The translations under genes were made by a program, and so were the position numbers. From assembly GCF_000266885.1 (NCBI RefSeq), contig NC_018020.1, positions 3,286,001 through 3,350,000 on the forward strand: a stretch of DNA of 64,000 nt. Reading direction: 5' to 3'. The notes under the pieces were generated by a model. That model saw only the letters and a list, made by a program, of their open reading frames with translations, did no database searches and was not told where the DNA came from. Positions 41,601-49,201 of this stretch are shown here, one piece after another; within the stretch, counting starts at the first letter, position 1, and every line of letters begins with the position of its first letter. Origin of the DNA: Turneriella parva DSM 21527. GTDB taxonomy: Bacteria > Spirochaetota > Leptospiria > Turneriellales > Turneriellaceae.

Positions 41601-41836
41601 ATGCGCCGCTCAACTTCTCGGTCTATGACCGTGCGGCAAAGAAATACATTGCGGGTTTTGGCTACCACGTGGCGCACCCCGGCGGCAGGTCATACGATAC
41701 GTATCCGGTGAATTCATACGAAGCAGAGAGCAGGCGGCTTTCGCGTTTTTCAGAGCAGGCCGATTATCCGACGCACCCGCCGCGCCGGCTGGCGCAAGAC
41801 GAATATCCGCATACGCTTGACCTGCGGTGGGCCTGA
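38636..41836 (+). CDS. Transglutaminase-like domain fused to DUF2126 putative amidoligase
   Basis: The 1066 residues have no signal peptide. Residues 1-260 are a bacterial transglutaminase-like thiol domain with a complete triad: Cys179 in GSCRDSAFL, His228 in DLHAWAEAF and Asp244 in WVGLDATSG. From residue about 320 the DUF2126 region (Pfam: putative amidoligase, glutamine-synthetase-related) carries MRLSMGGEPTFVS, SQGKWYPGEPLPRW, DGRPSATGGGNHITVG and FIGPTSQAPRIDEARD. The start is TTG 38636, which puts RVSLTHLTEYSYDRAVALSP at the N-terminus as in relatives. The family is predicted to make or break amide bonds in peptides, with unknown substrates. It overlaps the fused ATP-grasp gene's open frame and heads that operon. 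Confidence 0.92.
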   Translation: MIRVSLTHLTEYSYDRAVALSPHVIRLRPAPHTRTHIESYALSVSPEKQFLNWQQDPFANWQARLVFPEKTKKLSVRVKLVAHIKVYNPFDFFTEEYAKNYPFRYEPKLAHELQPYLVISDNAPELAEFAKGFRGDGLTMVDFLVGINNHVKQKVGYVIRMEPGVQSVRETLTKTSGSCRDSAFLLVQLLRLFGIAARFVSGYLIQLKADTVAAGGEAGPQNDFTDLHAWAEAFVPGAGWVGLDATSGLLAAEGHIPLAATPEPESAAAIHGFSDPCNSKLHFEMHVERLTETARVSKPYTEAVWHEILSVGEKIDKVLAKSDMRLSMGGEPTFVSATDRESRQWNFDALGEDKYRLSEALLERLYSIYCQGGIILRSQGKWYPGEPLPRWSLDCFWLKDGTALWNNLKLLGIGGAEPKSAEVSQAKQFTEAFAESLGLPTACVQAAYEDPAHYITAESKLPPEFDTLITGNSFDEIERRRLLAVLDRGLGKAVGFCLPLKYNATKGLWQSAKIEFRRGFLSLIPGDSPMGLRLPLASITETHEIDAVQDPLARTKTKVAAKGEVREEPIRTILCAEIRSAKLWVFLPPVNTLDEFITLVQLAESVAAKLSLVLHLEGYEPPKDGRLGFFRITPDPGVIEVNLFPSSSMKEAAAKTQVIYDEAEKLGLTTDRYMLDGRPSATGGGNHITVGALNPADSPFLRRADLLASLVAYWQNHPSLSYLFSGMFIGPTSQAPRIDEARDSNLYEAEIALKELRRHEKHPPWQIDRTMRNVLVDITGNTHRTEISIDKLYAPGSATGRLGLVELRAFEMPPHYRMSVAQQFLVAALLLKFWKEPYRHELIRWGGSLRDKWLMPLYIEEDMRRVISELDRAGFAFRDYFFEPFYEFRFPLYGRYAYEGMQFELRMALEPWHVLGEEMVNGGVSRSVDSAVERVQLKAQGFDSTRFEVVCNGFQVPLVHVAHLHCHVAGVVFKAWAPPFTLHPTIPVHAPLNFSVYDRAAKKYIAGFGYHVAHPGGRSYDTYPVNSYEAESRRLSRFSEQADYPTHPPRRLAQDEYPHTLDLRWA

Positions 41837-41843
41837 GCCGGCT

Positions 41844-44384
41844 ATGCAAACCGATACCGTGATGTCTGTCGAAAACCGACCAACCAGCCCGCTCGCAGGT
41901 TATACACCGATCGAAGGTTCGTACGACGAGCTGCTCGATGCGAAGGGTTTTCCGCGCGAAAAATACCGCTTCATTCTGAATTCATACGAAGAGATTGGCG
42001 AAGCCGAAATGGCGCTGCGCCGCAAAGAGCTGACCCGGCTGCTGCGCGAAAACGGCGTCACCTACAATGTCTACGGCAGTCCTGAAGAGACCGAACGCCT
42101 CTGGTCGCTCGACCTCATGCCGTTTCTGATGGAAAGCAGCGAGTTCAGCAGCCTCGAGCGCGGCCTCTTGCAGCGCGGTGAACTTCTGAACGCGCTCTTC
42201 AAAGATCTTTATGGGCCGCGCCGGCTGCTTTTCGACCGCATAGTGCCGCCCGAAGTTGTTTATGGTGCTCAGGGGTTTCTGCGGCAGTGCCACAACCTCT
42301 ATCAGGCGCGCGACCGGGAGCTGCAATTCTTCTCGAGCGATTTGGCGCGCAGGGCAGACGGTACTTTTGTTGTTATTGGCGATCGCGCGCAGGCCCCCTC
42401 AGGTACCGGGTATTCGCTCAAAAACCGCATTGTGCTTTCGCGCGTTTTTCCGAGTTTGTATCGTGACAGCGAGGTGCACCGCGTCGCGATTTTCTTCAGA
42501 TCGCTGCGCAAAACCCTCGCGACGCTGGTGCGCAACAGCCCGAACCAGGAGCCGGTGGTCGTGCTGCTGACGCCGGGCCCCGAAAACGAAACGTATTTTG
42601 AGCACGTCTATCTCGCCGGATACCTCGGCTATACGCTCGCACAGGCGACCGACCTCACCGTGCGCAATAACCGCGTTTTTATCAAAACAGTCGAAGGGCA
42701 TCAGCAGGTTGACGTCATCTTTCGCCGTACCGATGATCTATTTTTAGACCCGTTGGAGCTCAAAGGCGATTCTCTATTGGGCGTGCCAGGGCTAATTGAA
42801 GCAGTGCGTTCTGGTAACGTGTCGGTGGTGAATCCGCTGGGTTCTGCCGTGCTCGAAAACCGCTCGCTGATGGCTTATTTTCCTGCGCTGTGCAAATTTT
42901 ATTTCGGCGAAGAATTGATCTTGCCGAATACCGAGACGTATTATCTCGGCGACGCGCAGCACCGCGCAGAAGTTTTGCGTGAGCCGAACCGCTTTGTCGT
43001 CAAACCCAGTGCCCGCACGGGTAACACGCGCCATATTTATCCGGCGCAGCTTAGCCGCTCAGAGCTCGCAGATCTGGTAAGTCGCATCGCCTCGCACGGC
43101 GAAAACTACATCGCGCAGGAGATTGTGCCGGGCTCATCGATACCCGTGCTCGACCAGAACAACCGCATGGTCGCAGGCAAATGTGTCATACGCACATTTC
43201 AGGTCGCAACCGAGTCGGGTTACCAGGTGATGCCGGGTGGCCTGGCGCGGGTATCAACCCGCACCGACGAGCTCATCGTTACCAACCAAAGCGGCGCAGG
43301 CAGCAAAGACATATGGATTCTGGCCTCAGAGCCGCAGAAAGACGTGTCGCTGTTGAGGCAGAACATCGCCGAAACGCGTATTTCGCGCAAATCTTCGGGC
43401 GGCGTACCGAGCCGCATAGCAGACAATATTTTCTGGATGGCGCGCTACGCCGAACGGGCTGAAAACCTGTCACGCCTGCTGAAGAATGTCATCGCGCGCA
43501 TCACGCAGATCGAAGACAGTGCGGGCACTGAAGATATTGCCAAACTCTTGAAAATGGTCACCCACGTTACGGCTGAATATCCGGGCTTTTTGGGCGACGA
43601 TGCCGCAGACCTCTTGCGCAAGCCTGAACAAGAGCTGAACCGACTGATCTATGACAGCTCTGTACATGGTAGCGTGCGCTACAATGTTCTTGCGATGATT
43701 CGGGCTTCGCGAAACCTGCGCGAGAGCCTCTCAGATGATATGCGCCGTATTATTTCACAGCTCGAATCGCCACCTTATGCCTCGATGGTGCTGTCGGTGC
43801 AGCATGCGCACCTGTTTGATGTTGTGATCTATCTGTCATCGATCTCGGGCCTTTCACAAGAAAACATGAGCCGTGAAGTCGGCTGGCACTTTCTCGAGCT
43901 TGGTCGACGCATCGAGCGCGCTACGTTCTCGCTGCGAATACTGAAAGCCTACCTTGCGCTTGGCAATTTATACGACAAATTCATGGTCGAAAACCTCTTG
44001 AACATCAACGACATTCGTATTACCTACACGCGCCGCTATCGCCACCGCATTGAAACCGATTCGGTGCTGGATATTCTGCTCTATGACGAGACGAACCCAC
44101 GTTCCCTCGGCTACCAGCTCGCCCGCATACGCGATGCGGTGCCGATGCTGCCGGCGCGCAGTGAAGGTTCAAGGCCTGCAACCGAAAAGGCGGCGCTCAA
44201 ACTCTACACTGCATACCGCGTGACCGATATTCGCGAGATCTTTTCGACAGAGAACGCCAATGAAAAGCTCGCCCCATGGTTAGACACCCTGTCGTCTGGT
44301 CTCGAAGAACTGCACCGCAGCATTACCGAAACCTACTTCACATACGTTGAAGAGCAGGTACGTATCGGAGAGATGAATGGCTGA
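41844..44384 (+). CDS. Circularly permuted ATP-grasp fused to alpha-E (DUF403) domain
   Basis: ATG 41844 gives 846 residues; an earlier in-frame start at 41817 overlaps the preceding gene. Residues 1-515 are the DUF404/DUF407 circularly permuted ATP-grasp region (RLWSLDLMPFLM, SSLERGLLQRGELL, LLTPGPENETYFEHVYLAGYLG, FRRTDDLFLDPLEL, ENYIAQEIVPGS). Residues about 518-846 are a complete alpha-E helical domain (PSRIADNIFWMARYAERAENLSRLL). The glycine-rich nucleotide loop seen in the stand-alone paralogue as GAGGYGMLIGP reads SARTGNTRHIYP here, as in other fused members. Predicted role: ATP-dependent carboxylate-amine ligation on a peptide or amino-acid substrate. The 3' end overlaps the second transglutaminase gene by eight bases. 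Confidence 0.92.
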   Translation: MQTDTVMSVENRPTSPLAGYTPIEGSYDELLDAKGFPREKYRFILNSYEEIGEAEMALRRKELTRLLRENGVTYNVYGSPEETERLWSLDLMPFLMESSEFSSLERGLLQRGELLNALFKDLYGPRRLLFDRIVPPEVVYGAQGFLRQCHNLYQARDRELQFFSSDLARRADGTFVVIGDRAQAPSGTGYSLKNRIVLSRVFPSLYRDSEVHRVAIFFRSLRKTLATLVRNSPNQEPVVVLLTPGPENETYFEHVYLAGYLGYTLAQATDLTVRNNRVFIKTVEGHQQVDVIFRRTDDLFLDPLELKGDSLLGVPGLIEAVRSGNVSVVNPLGSAVLENRSLMAYFPALCKFYFGEELILPNTETYYLGDAQHRAEVLREPNRFVVKPSARTGNTRHIYPAQLSRSELADLVSRIASHGENYIAQEIVPGSSIPVLDQNNRMVAGKCVIRTFQVATESGYQVMPGGLARVSTRTDELIVTNQSGAGSKDIWILASEPQKDVSLLRQNIAETRISRKSSGGVPSRIADNIFWMARYAERAENLSRLLKNVIARITQIEDSAGTEDIAKLLKMVTHVTAEYPGFLGDDAADLLRKPEQELNRLIYDSSVHGSVRYNVLAMIRASRNLRESLSDDMRRIISQLESPPYASMVLSVQHAHLFDVVIYLSSISGLSQENMSREVGWHFLELGRRIERATFSLRILKAYLALGNLYDKFMVENLLNINDIRITYTRRYRHRIETDSVLDILLYDETNPRSLGYQLARIRDAVPMLPARSEGSRPATEKAALKLYTAYRVTDIREIFSTENANEKLAPWLDTLSSGLEELHRSITETYFTYVEEQVRIGEMNG

Positions 44385-45255
44385 GTACGAAGTCACGCAC
44401 ACCACCCGCTATAATTACAGCGAGAAGGTCGGGCACTGCCAGAACATTGCGTACCTGACGCCGCAGAGCGACAACCGGCAGACCTGCAAGAACTCCTCGG
44501 TCTTTGTCAGCCCGTACCCGACGATTCTGAACCAGCACCAGGACTACTTTGGCAATAAGTATTATTATTTTTCGGTCGAAGACGCGCACAATGCGCTTGA
44601 GGTCATTGGCAAAACACATGTCGTCACGTCAGCACTCACCCCAGTTGAAGAACTCTATTCGCCGCCATGGGAGGCAGCCGTCGAGGCGCTGAAGTCACCG
44701 CAGGGCGAAGCAGATATTCGCGCTCAGGAATTTTTGTTGCCTTCGCCCTTTGTGCCACTGTCAGAAACGTTTGCCGGTTTTGCGCGCGAAACGTTCACGC
44801 CTGAAAAACCGGTGCTGACCGCCGCGCTCGATCTCACGCGCCGCATCTACGCCGAATTCAAATACCAGCAGAAATCGACGAACATTCTCACCCCGCTCAC
44901 TGAAGTTTACCAGAAGCGCACCGGTGTCTGCCAGGATTTCGCCCACCTCTGCATCGCGGCGCTGAGGTCGATCGGGCTTGCGGCGCAGTATACCAGCGGC
45001 TACATCGAAACTTTCCCGCCGAAAGATAAACCCAAACTGCGCGGCAGCGATGCGAGCCATGCGTGGTTTGCGATTTACGTTCCCGGTCAGGGGTGGTTTG
45101 ATTTCGACCCGACGAACGGCAAGGCGATTGGCGAAGAATTCATCGTCACCGCGCGCGGCCGCGACTTCGGCGACGTCTCGCCGCTCAAGGGCATCATCTT
45201 CGGCGGCGGCAAGCACACGCTTAAAGTCGAGGTGGATGTACATCGAATCAGTTGA
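44377..45255 (+). CDS. Second transglutaminase-like protein
   Basis: The 292 residues have no signal peptide and a complete Cys-His-Asp triad: Cys185 in GVCQDFAHL, His228 in ASHAWF and Asp244 in DFDPTNG. The N-terminal beta domain (EYEVTHTTRYNYSEKVGHCQNIAYLTP) is the transglutaminase-N type. It is coupled to the fused ATP-grasp gene by an eight-base overlap. Together with the first transglutaminase it gives the locus two thiol hydrolase/transferase enzymes; peptide cleavage or isopeptide formation are both possible. Confidence 0.92.
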   Translation: MAEYEVTHTTRYNYSEKVGHCQNIAYLTPQSDNRQTCKNSSVFVSPYPTILNQHQDYFGNKYYYFSVEDAHNALEVIGKTHVVTSALTPVEELYSPPWEAAVEALKSPQGEADIRAQEFLLPSPFVPLSETFAGFARETFTPEKPVLTAALDLTRRIYAEFKYQQKSTNILTPLTEVYQKRTGVCQDFAHLCIAALRSIGLAAQYTSGYIETFPPKDKPKLRGSDASHAWFAIYVPGQGWFDFDPTNGKAIGEEFIVTARGRDFGDVSPLKGIIFGGGKHTLKVEVDVHRIS

Positions 45256-45262
45256 CTCAGCC

Positions 45263-45279
45263 GCCTGCGAGGCGCAGGC
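45263..45279 (+). terminator. GC hairpin after the second transglutaminase gene
   Basis: GCCTGCG-AGG-CGCAGGC is a perfect 7-bp stem eight bases after the stop. No T-run follows, so termination is possible but not assured. It divides the locus into two transcription units, the second headed by the sigma-54-like site. Confidence 0.5.
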
Positions 45280-45298
45280 AGCGGAGCCAAATCTTAAC

Positions 45299-45315
45299 TT
45301 GGCATGAATTTTGCT
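45299..45315 (+). promoter_or_regulatory. Sigma-54-type promoter upstream of the stand-alone ATP-grasp gene
   Basis: TTGGCATGAATTTTGCT fits the sigma-54 consensus TGGCACG-N4-TTGC(A/T) at all but one position, with the required GG-N10-GC spacing. Transcription would start near 45326, leaving a 24-base leader with AAGGTGG (45339-45345) correctly placed for the ATG at 45350. This is the best promoter seen in the window. An activator-binding site upstream would be expected inside the transglutaminase gene; none was identified by eye. Confidence 0.7.
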
Positions 45316-45349
45316 GATTTAACTTGAGCAACCTGCTCAAGGTGGAATC

Positions 45350-46777
45350 ATGTTAATGCAACGCTACAGCCCGGCCAAGGCTTTCGACGAGATGGTGACG
45401 AAAGACGGGGGCGTGCGGCCGCAGTACGAAAGTTTAGGTTCGCGCCTGCAGACACTCGGCGTTCCCGAGCTCGTGAAGCGCAAAACGCGCGCCGAAAAAG
45501 CTCTGTTCTCTTCGGGCATCACATTCACGCTCTATGGTGACAAGGGCGCTGAAGACCGCATTCTCCCGTTCGATATTATTCCGCGTATCATTCGCAGCGA
45601 CGAATGGGCTTCACTCGAAGGCGGCCTCGTGCAGCGCACCCTTGCCCTGAATGCATTCTTGAACGACATATACGGCAAACAACAGATTATCAAAGACAAG
45701 ATTATCACGCGCGAGGTTGTCGAATCGAGCACCGGATACCTGCCGCAGTGCAACGATGTTAAGCCGGCGAAAGGCATTTTTACAAATATTTCAGGTACTG
45801 ACCTGATTCGCGGCGAAGACGGCAAATATATGGTGCTTGAAGACAACCTGCGTTGCCCTTCGGGCGTCAGCTATGTGCTCGAAAACCGCGAGGTCATGAA
45901 GCAGATCTTTCCCGAGCTGTTCGCGAATCTGCGCATTAAACCGGTTTCGAACTATCCGTTCAGGCTGCGGCAGGCGCTCGCGTACCTGAGCGAGAAGTCA
46001 AACCCGACGATCGCGCTTCTGACCCCTGGAATCCATAACTCCGCCTATTTCGAACATTCATACCTTGCGCAGCAAATGGGGATTTCCCTCGTCGAAAACA
46101 AAGACCTCGTGGTTGAGTCTGACAAAGTGTACATGAAAACCATACGGGGCCTCAAGCAGGTCGACGTTATCTACCGCCGCACCGACGACACGTTTATCGA
46201 CCCCCAGGCGTTCAGAAAAGATTCTCTGCTCGGAGTGCCGGGCATTTTCAAGGCGTACCGCAAGGGCAATGTCGCGCTCGCCAACGCCCCGGGTACCGGC
46301 GTGGCAGACGACAAGGTCGTCTACGCGTATGTGCCCGAGATGATTCGCTATTATCTCAGCGAAGAGCCGATTATCAGCAACGTGCCGACGTATCTCTGCT
46401 TTCGCGACAGCGACAGAAAATATGTGCTCGAGAACCTCGACAAAATGGTCGTGAAGGCGGCAAACGGGGCAGGTGGCTATGGTATGCTGATTGGCCCGCA
46501 CGCGAGCGAAGCCGAGCGCGGCGAATTTAAAGAGAAAATTCTCACCGACCCGCGCGGCTACATCGCGCAGCCGATGATTTCATTATCAACGGCACCGACG
46601 ATGATCGACACCGAAATCGAAGCACGGCATATCGACCTGAGGCCTTACATCGTCTTCGGCAAAGACTGTTATGTACTGCCGAGTGGGCTCACGCGCGTCG
46701 CGCTTAAGAAAGGCTCGCTCGTGGTAAATTCATCACAGGGCGGCGGCACCAAAGACACCTGGGTGCTAGACACCTGA
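45350..46777 (+). CDS. Stand-alone circularly permuted ATP-grasp protein (DUF404/DUF407)
   Basis: The 475-residue protein covers the same region as the ATP-grasp part of the fused gene but is clearly diverged. It keeps LLTPGIHNSAYFEHSYLAQQMG, YRRTDDTFIDPQAF, the glycine-rich loop VVKAANGAGGYGMLIGP (about residues 365-381) and GYIAQPMISLSTAP, so it should bind ATP. It is preceded by a strong ribosome-binding site and the sigma-54-like promoter and followed after 17 bases by the alpha-E gene. The family is predicted to make amide or peptide bonds, with an unknown product. Confidence 0.94.
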   Translation: MLMQRYSPAKAFDEMVTKDGGVRPQYESLGSRLQTLGVPELVKRKTRAEKALFSSGITFTLYGDKGAEDRILPFDIIPRIIRSDEWASLEGGLVQRTLALNAFLNDIYGKQQIIKDKIITREVVESSTGYLPQCNDVKPAKGIFTNISGTDLIRGEDGKYMVLEDNLRCPSGVSYVLENREVMKQIFPELFANLRIKPVSNYPFRLRQALAYLSEKSNPTIALLTPGIHNSAYFEHSYLAQQMGISLVENKDLVVESDKVYMKTIRGLKQVDVIYRRTDDTFIDPQAFRKDSLLGVPGIFKAYRKGNVALANAPGTGVADDKVVYAYVPEMIRYYLSEEPIISNVPTYLCFRDSDRKYVLENLDKMVVKAANGAGGYGMLIGPHASEAERGEFKEKILTDPRGYIAQPMISLSTAPTMIDTEIEARHIDLRPYIVFGKDCYVLPSGLTRVALKKGSLVVNSSQGGGTKDTWVLDT

Positions 46778-46794
46778 TTCAGCCGGTGTGAAAC

Positions 46795-47760
46795 ATGCAC
46801 ATTCTCAGCCGCGTTGCCGATTCAATTTACTGGCTCAACCGTTACGTTGAGCGGGTTGAAAATTACGCGCGGCTGATCGAGACCTACCAGCAGATATCCG
46901 TAGAAAACGCCGAGGTTGCAGACCCGTTGTGGCTCGCGCTCGTCGAATCGACGGCTGACACGGCGGGTTTTAACGAGACCTATGCCGAGATCGGGCAGCA
47001 GAATGTCATCGAATACCTGACTTTTAACCGCAAAAATCCGAATTCGATTCTTTCATGCCTATATCTCGCAAAAGAAAATGCCCGTTCGATACGCGAGAAA
47101 ATTTCAAAAGACATGTGGGAATCGATCAATGAACTCTATAACGAGGTTGCGACCGCGGCAAATCAGGGTGGTGCATCGGCGATTTCGGGTGTAGCGGGGC
47201 TGAACGCATTTTTTCGCGACATTCGCCGCAGCTGCCATGCATTCTACGGCATTTCAGACGGTACACTCAACCATGACGAGACGTATTTTTTCGCGCTGCT
47301 GGGGCGGGCGATCGAGCGCGCCGACAAAACGACTCGCATTCTCGACCTGCAGTCTTATATGCTCTCGCATGAAACGCAGGTAGAGTTTGGCGAAGGCCAG
47401 ATATTTCTCGGTCTGGCATTGCTTCGGGCAACGAGCGCGCACGAAATGTTCAGCCAGAGTTACGCGAAAATTACCGTAGAGAATATTCTCGAGTTTCTGC
47501 TCTTGAACCGCACTTTTCCGCGCGCGATCATTGCGATTCTGTTGCAGATTGAATATGCGCTGCGCTGCCTTGCCGGCGAGCAGAAAGGTTTTTTCATCAA
47601 TACGGCGCAAAAAAAGGTACAGCGGTTGTTGCTCGAGACGCGGCATGTCGATGTCGCCGCTCTTGTCGGGCCGTCGCTCAACGGCTATCTCGATAATCTA
47701 CAGGTCAGGCTCAATGAAATTGGTATCGAGATCAGCAACACGTACTTTAGCGCCGCATAA
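46795..47760 (+). CDS. Alpha-E (DUF403) protein
   Basis: The 321 residues are all helical and start with the family hallmark LSRVADSIYWLNRYVERVENYARLIE, followed by the paired-helix core (TYFFALLGRAIERADKTTRIL). In many bacteria an alpha-E protein is encoded beside or fused to the circularly permuted ATP-grasp, and it is thought to support its function, possibly in substrate binding. In this locus alpha-E is present twice, as a free protein and as the fused domain. It lies 17 bases downstream of the ATP-grasp gene. Confidence 0.93.
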   Translation: MHILSRVADSIYWLNRYVERVENYARLIETYQQISVENAEVADPLWLALVESTADTAGFNETYAEIGQQNVIEYLTFNRKNPNSILSCLYLAKENARSIREKISKDMWESINELYNEVATAANQGGASAISGVAGLNAFFRDIRRSCHAFYGISDGTLNHDETYFFALLGRAIERADKTTRILDLQSYMLSHETQVEFGEGQIFLGLALLRATSAHEMFSQSYAKITVENILEFLLLNRTFPRAIIAILLQIEYALRCLAGEQKGFFINTAQKKVQRLLLETRHVDVAALVGPSLNGYLDNLQVRLNEIGIEISNTYFSAA

Positions 47761-47822
47761 AAGCAGCGTACAAAGAATTTCAGTGCCAAAAAAAATCTGC
47801 CCTCAGCAGAATTTGTGCACGT

Positions 47823-49166
47823 TTGTACTTTACAATGCATGGTCGATTTTCCGAAAATTTTGTAGTGCTCGTTACAGAGGGGGGAAATATCGAACTTTCG
47901 CGACTTGACCCCGCACTGGCGGGCAATCCTTTCCCGTATTTTCAGCCGATCATCTCAATCGAAGACAAACGCGTTGTCGGTTACGAGGTTTTGGCGCGTG
48001 GCCGCGACGCTCTGGGCAACATAACTTCGCTCGGCTACATGTTCGAAAAATATGCGGATAGCCGGGTTGCCATCGAGCTCGACCTCTACATCAGAGATCT
48101 CGCCTTCAAACAGTACAGCGAATCGCAGATTGCATTCGGCAAGCGGCTCTTTGTGAATATTCTGCCGCGCTGGCTGAACTATACCTACAGCGACGACCTG
48201 AGCGACGTGATCAATCCACTGCTGCAGCAGGTCGCAAAGCACCGCCTCAAGCCAGAGAACGTGGTCATTGAGATCACCGAAGGCGAATACCTGCAGCACC
48301 CCGACGTGATGACGCGCGCGATTCATGAGCTCAAAAACCACGGCTTTGATATTGCTATTGATGACTTTGGCGCCGGTTATTCGAACATGAGCCGCATCGG
48401 GCAGATGAGGCCGAAGTTCATCAAGCTCGACCTGCACCTGATTCGCAAGGGTTTTTCTGACCTCGTCTACAAAGAGATTCTTAACTCGCTGGCTTTTCTA
48501 TCAGAAAAAATCGGGGCTGTGCTGCTTGTTGAAGGCATCGAGCACGAAGAAGAGGTCTACGGCGCACTCGACATCGGTGCGCGCTATTTGCAGGGCTACT
48601 TTCTTGGCTTTCCTGAAGCGAGTTTTTCGAACCTCGACGAACTGCAACAGATTCTGCACGACTATATGCGCGATTTTACCGCGCGCAAGCTCACGCACAT
48701 GCAGAGTCTCATGTATTTTAAATCGATCACATCAGAATATTTTGACGTACACCTAAAAGAGCTCTTCTTGCCTGAGGTGAAAGACGGCGAAAGCTTCTTC
48801 AGGCCAATCGAACCGCACAGTTTTCCCGCATTTTTGCGCGACCATCTGCGTCTGGTATACTTCTTGAACGCGCACGGTGTGCAGATCAGCCCCAACTACC
48901 GCCTCTTGCGCGACGACGACGGTTTTCGCTGGCAGCAAGACCATAACTATTCTCAGAAAGACTGGTCATGGCGCCCTTATTTTCTCGAATTTATGGCCAG
49001 GCGCGAGTCAGACGGCACTCAGCGAAATTATTCAGAAGTTTACCGCGATATCAAATCGAGCGAACCGATTGTAACGCTCGTGCACTCATACGGAGACGAC
49101 TGTCTGCTCTGCCTCGACTTTTCAGTCGCGCACATTCACAACCCGCTCTGGCACAGAAAAATCTGA
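47823..49166 (+). CDS. EAL-domain c-di-GMP phosphodiesterase with YkuI-type C-terminus
   Basis: The 447 residues (an ATG five codons in is also possible) contain a complete EAL domain: the signature reads YEVLARG (E retained, AL replaced by VL), then FVNILP, VIEITEGEY, AIDDFGAGYSN, FIKLD, VEGIE and QGYFLG, so all metal and substrate ligands appear present and hydrolysis of c-di-GMP is likely. The C-terminal 170 residues (from about MQSLMYFKSITSEYF) resemble the YkuI-type sensor domain. No membrane segment or GGDEF domain is present. It starts 62 bases after the alpha-E gene, so it may be regulated with the ligation locus. Confidence 0.9.
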   Translation: MYFTMHGRFSENFVVLVTEGGNIELSRLDPALAGNPFPYFQPIISIEDKRVVGYEVLARGRDALGNITSLGYMFEKYADSRVAIELDLYIRDLAFKQYSESQIAFGKRLFVNILPRWLNYTYSDDLSDVINPLLQQVAKHRLKPENVVIEITEGEYLQHPDVMTRAIHELKNHGFDIAIDDFGAGYSNMSRIGQMRPKFIKLDLHLIRKGFSDLVYKEILNSLAFLSEKIGAVLLVEGIEHEEEVYGALDIGARYLQGYFLGFPEASFSNLDELQQILHDYMRDFTARKLTHMQSLMYFKSITSEYFDVHLKELFLPEVKDGESFFRPIEPHSFPAFLRDHLRLVYFLNAHGVQISPNYRLLRDDDGFRWQQDHNYSQKDWSWRPYFLEFMARRESDGTQRNYSEVYRDIKSSEPIVTLVHSYGDDCLLCLDFSVAHIHNPLWHRKI

Positions 49167-49201
49167 CTCTATTGCCGGTGGTTTCTTAAAGGCTGCCGAG
49201 A

